Assembly: GCA_019243595.1 (NCBI GenBank)
Contig: JAFAUA010000178.1
Coordinates: forward strand, 1-15,379
Reading direction: 5' to 3'
DNA: 15,379 bases
From: Acidimicrobiia bacterium
GTDB taxonomy: Bacteria > Actinomycetota > Acidimicrobiia > Acidimicrobiales > AC-14
Positions within the stretch are counted from its first letter, which is position 1. The number at the start of each line of letters is the position of its first letter. The position numbers were made by a program, and so were the translations under genes. The notes under the pieces are model-generated. The model did not search any database. It was not told the origin of the DNA and saw only the letters and a program-made list of their open reading frames with translations. Positions 14,009 to 15,379 of this stretch are shown piece by piece.

Positions 14009-15379
14009 ATGGGTCCCCAAGTTCCCGAGAAGCCGAGCCTCGACGGGCTCGAAGACAAGTGGATCGAGCGGTGGGAGGCAGACGGCGCCTACCGCTTCGA
14101 CCGCACGCGCCAGCGCGGCGACGTCTACTCGATCGACACGCCTCCGCCGACGGTCAGCGGGCGGCTGCACATCGGCCACGTCTGCTCCTACACCCACACC
14201 GACACCGTCGCCCGCTACCAGCGCATGCGCGGCAAGGCCGTCTTCTATCCCATGGGTTGGGACGACAACGGGCTGAACGTCGAGCGCCGGGCCCAGCTCC
14301 ACTACGGCGTCTACGTCGACACCCGCCTGCACTACGACCCCGACTTCCAGCCCCCCGACCCCGTCCCCAGGAAGCCGGTCCCGGTCTCCCGGCCCAACTT
14401 CGTCGAGTTGTGCGCCCAGCTCACCGTCGAGTTGGAGAAGGAGTACCGCGAGCTCTGGACCCGCATCAGCCTGAGCGTCGACTGGTCGTACCTCTACCGA
14501 ACCATCGGCCCCGACGTCACCCGCATCTCCCAGCTGGCCTTCCTTCGCCTGCTCGGCCGGGACCAGGTGTACCGGGTCGAGGCACCCACGCTTTGGGACA
14601 TCGACTTCCGGTCAGCCATCGCCCAGGCCGAGCTCGAGGACCGCGAGATCCCCGGCGCGTACCACCGTCTGCGCTTCCACAAGCTCGACGGCGGCGACGT
14701 GCAGATCGAGACAACCCGGCCCGAGCTGGTGCCGGCGTGCGTCGCCCTCGTCGCCCACCCCGACGACGAGCGCTACCAGCCGCTGTTCGGCACCGAGGTC
14801 ATCACGCCGCTCTTCGGCGTGAAGGTCCCAGTCCTCGCCCACGAGCTCGCCGACCCCGAGAAGGGCGCGGGCATCGCCATGATCTGCACGTTCGGCGACA
14901 CCACGGACGTGACGTGGTGGCGCGAGCTCGGTCTCACCGTGCGCAACGTGATGGGCCACGACGGCCGCCTCCGCGAGGTCGAGTGGGGCGAGCTCGAATG
15001 GCAATCCACCGACCCCGGCAAGGCCCGCGAGGCCTACGCCGAGCTGCAGGGCAAGACGTCTGCCCAAGCCCAGAAACGCATCGTCGAGCTCCTCGACGAG
15101 TCGGGCGATCTCGTCGGCGAGCCGCGGGCGATCACCCACCCCGTGAAGTTCTGGGAGAACGGCACCCGGCCGTTGGAGATCGTCACCAACCGCCAGTGGT
15201 TCATCCGCTTTCCACCCAAGGACGTGCTGCTGCGCCACGGCGAGGAGCTGCGCTGGCACCCCGACTTCATGAAGATCCGCTACCAGAACTGGGTCGAGGG
15301 CCTCACCGGCGACTGGAATATCACCCGACAGCGCTTCTTCGGTGTCCCCTTCCCGGTCTGGTATCCGATCGACGACGAG
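14009..15379 (+). CDS. valS: Valyl-tRNA synthetase, GWDDNGL-type, N-terminal part (cut by window edge)
   Basis: The frame is open from the ATG at 14009 to the window end, giving the first 457 residues of a protein normally near 850-900. It charges tRNA-Val. PPPTVSGRLHIGH (45-57) holds the HIGH signature. MGWDDNGLNVERR (82-94) replaces the GTDHAGIATQ of the common bacterial enzyme and marks the archaeal-like branch of ValS found in part of the actinobacteria. The editing domain CP1 is present, with IETTRPELVPACVALVAHP (233-251) and CTFGDTTDVTWW (293-304). The catalytic core resumes with NRQWFIR and GDWNITRQRFFGVPFPVWY. KMSKS lies beyond the window. The start is supported by the usual VPEKPSLDGLEDKW opening. 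Divergent from cysS with only 17 bases between the start codons; no clear ribosome site is visible, so leaderless translation is possible. Confidence 0.95.
   Translation, partial: MGPQVPEKPSLDGLEDKWIERWEADGAYRFDRTRQRGDVYSIDTPPPTVSGRLHIGHVCSYTHTDTVARYQRMRGKAVFYPMGWDDNGLNVERRAQLHYGVYVDTRLHYDPDFQPPDPVPRKPVPVSRPNFVELCAQLTVELEKEYRELWTRISLSVDWSYLYRTIGPDVTRISQLAFLRLLGRDQVYRVEAPTLWDIDFRSAIAQAELEDREIPGAYHRLRFHKLDGGDVQIETTRPELVPACVALVAHPDDERYQPLFGTEVITPLFGVKVPVLAHELADPEKGAGIAMICTFGDTTDVTWWRELGLTVRNVMGHDGRLREVEWGELEWQSTDPGKAREAYAELQGKTSAQAQKRIVELLDESGDLVGEPRAITHPVKFWENGTRPLEIVTNRQWFIRFPPKDVLLRHGEELRWHPDFMKIRYQNWVEGLTGDWNITRQRFFGVPFPVWYPIDDE

Noticed and set aside
1..15379. CRISPR arrays, tRNA/rRNA genes, insertion sequences or prophage
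   Set aside because: No regular direct repeats, cloverleaf-like segments, transposase motifs or terminal inverted repeats were seen on reading both strands.

Overview
The window is GC-rich, densely packed chromosomal DNA. High GC, many GTG/TTG starts, an AftD-type arabinofuranosyltransferase homologue and a valyl-tRNA synthetase of the GWDDNGL type together point to an actinobacterium. I would guess a lineage outside the classical mycobacteria, such as Acidimicrobiia, but that placement is inference. There are no phage, IS, CRISPR or RNA genes that I can support.

Layout, left to right. (1) Minus strand 1-140: N-terminus of an acyl-CoA dehydrogenase, preceded by a strong palindrome (178-193) that looks like a regulator site. 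(2) Minus strand 232-1809: a 100-residue membrane protein of unknown family and an MFS exporter. (3) Minus strand 1909-2112: a cold-shock protein with a good intrinsic terminator (1861-1892). (4) Minus strand 2004-10151: a tightly coupled envelope-glycan operon, transcribed as GT2 polyprenyl-phosphate sugar synthase, SAM methyltransferase, GT4 glycosyltransferase, a 1357-residue AftD-like GT-C enzyme, and acyltransferase-3. Neighbouring genes overlap by 1-4 bases, except for a 12-base gap after the GT2. (5) A comparatively AT-rich divergent promoter region, 10152-10326. (6) Plus strand 10327-12570: a second multi-pass GT-C-like protein followed by a second copy of the unknown small membrane protein. 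(7) A 43-base hairpin (12582-12624) between converging genes. (8) cysS (minus) and valS (plus, cut by the window end), whose start codons are only 17 bases apart.

How the genes may work together: the GT2 would load a sugar onto a polyprenyl phosphate, and one or both GT-C proteins would use such a lipid donor outside the membrane. The GT4 and methyltransferase would act on the cytosolic side, and the acyltransferase would decorate the product. This reading rests on family knowledge plus gene order; no substrate can be read from the sequence.

The most promising undescribed items are the paired small membrane proteins sharing a QT[ST]GYGAPQ...DQ.I motif, one on each flank of the glycan locus, and a C-terminal extension on the GT2 that resembles a degenerate, shortened GGDEF domain.
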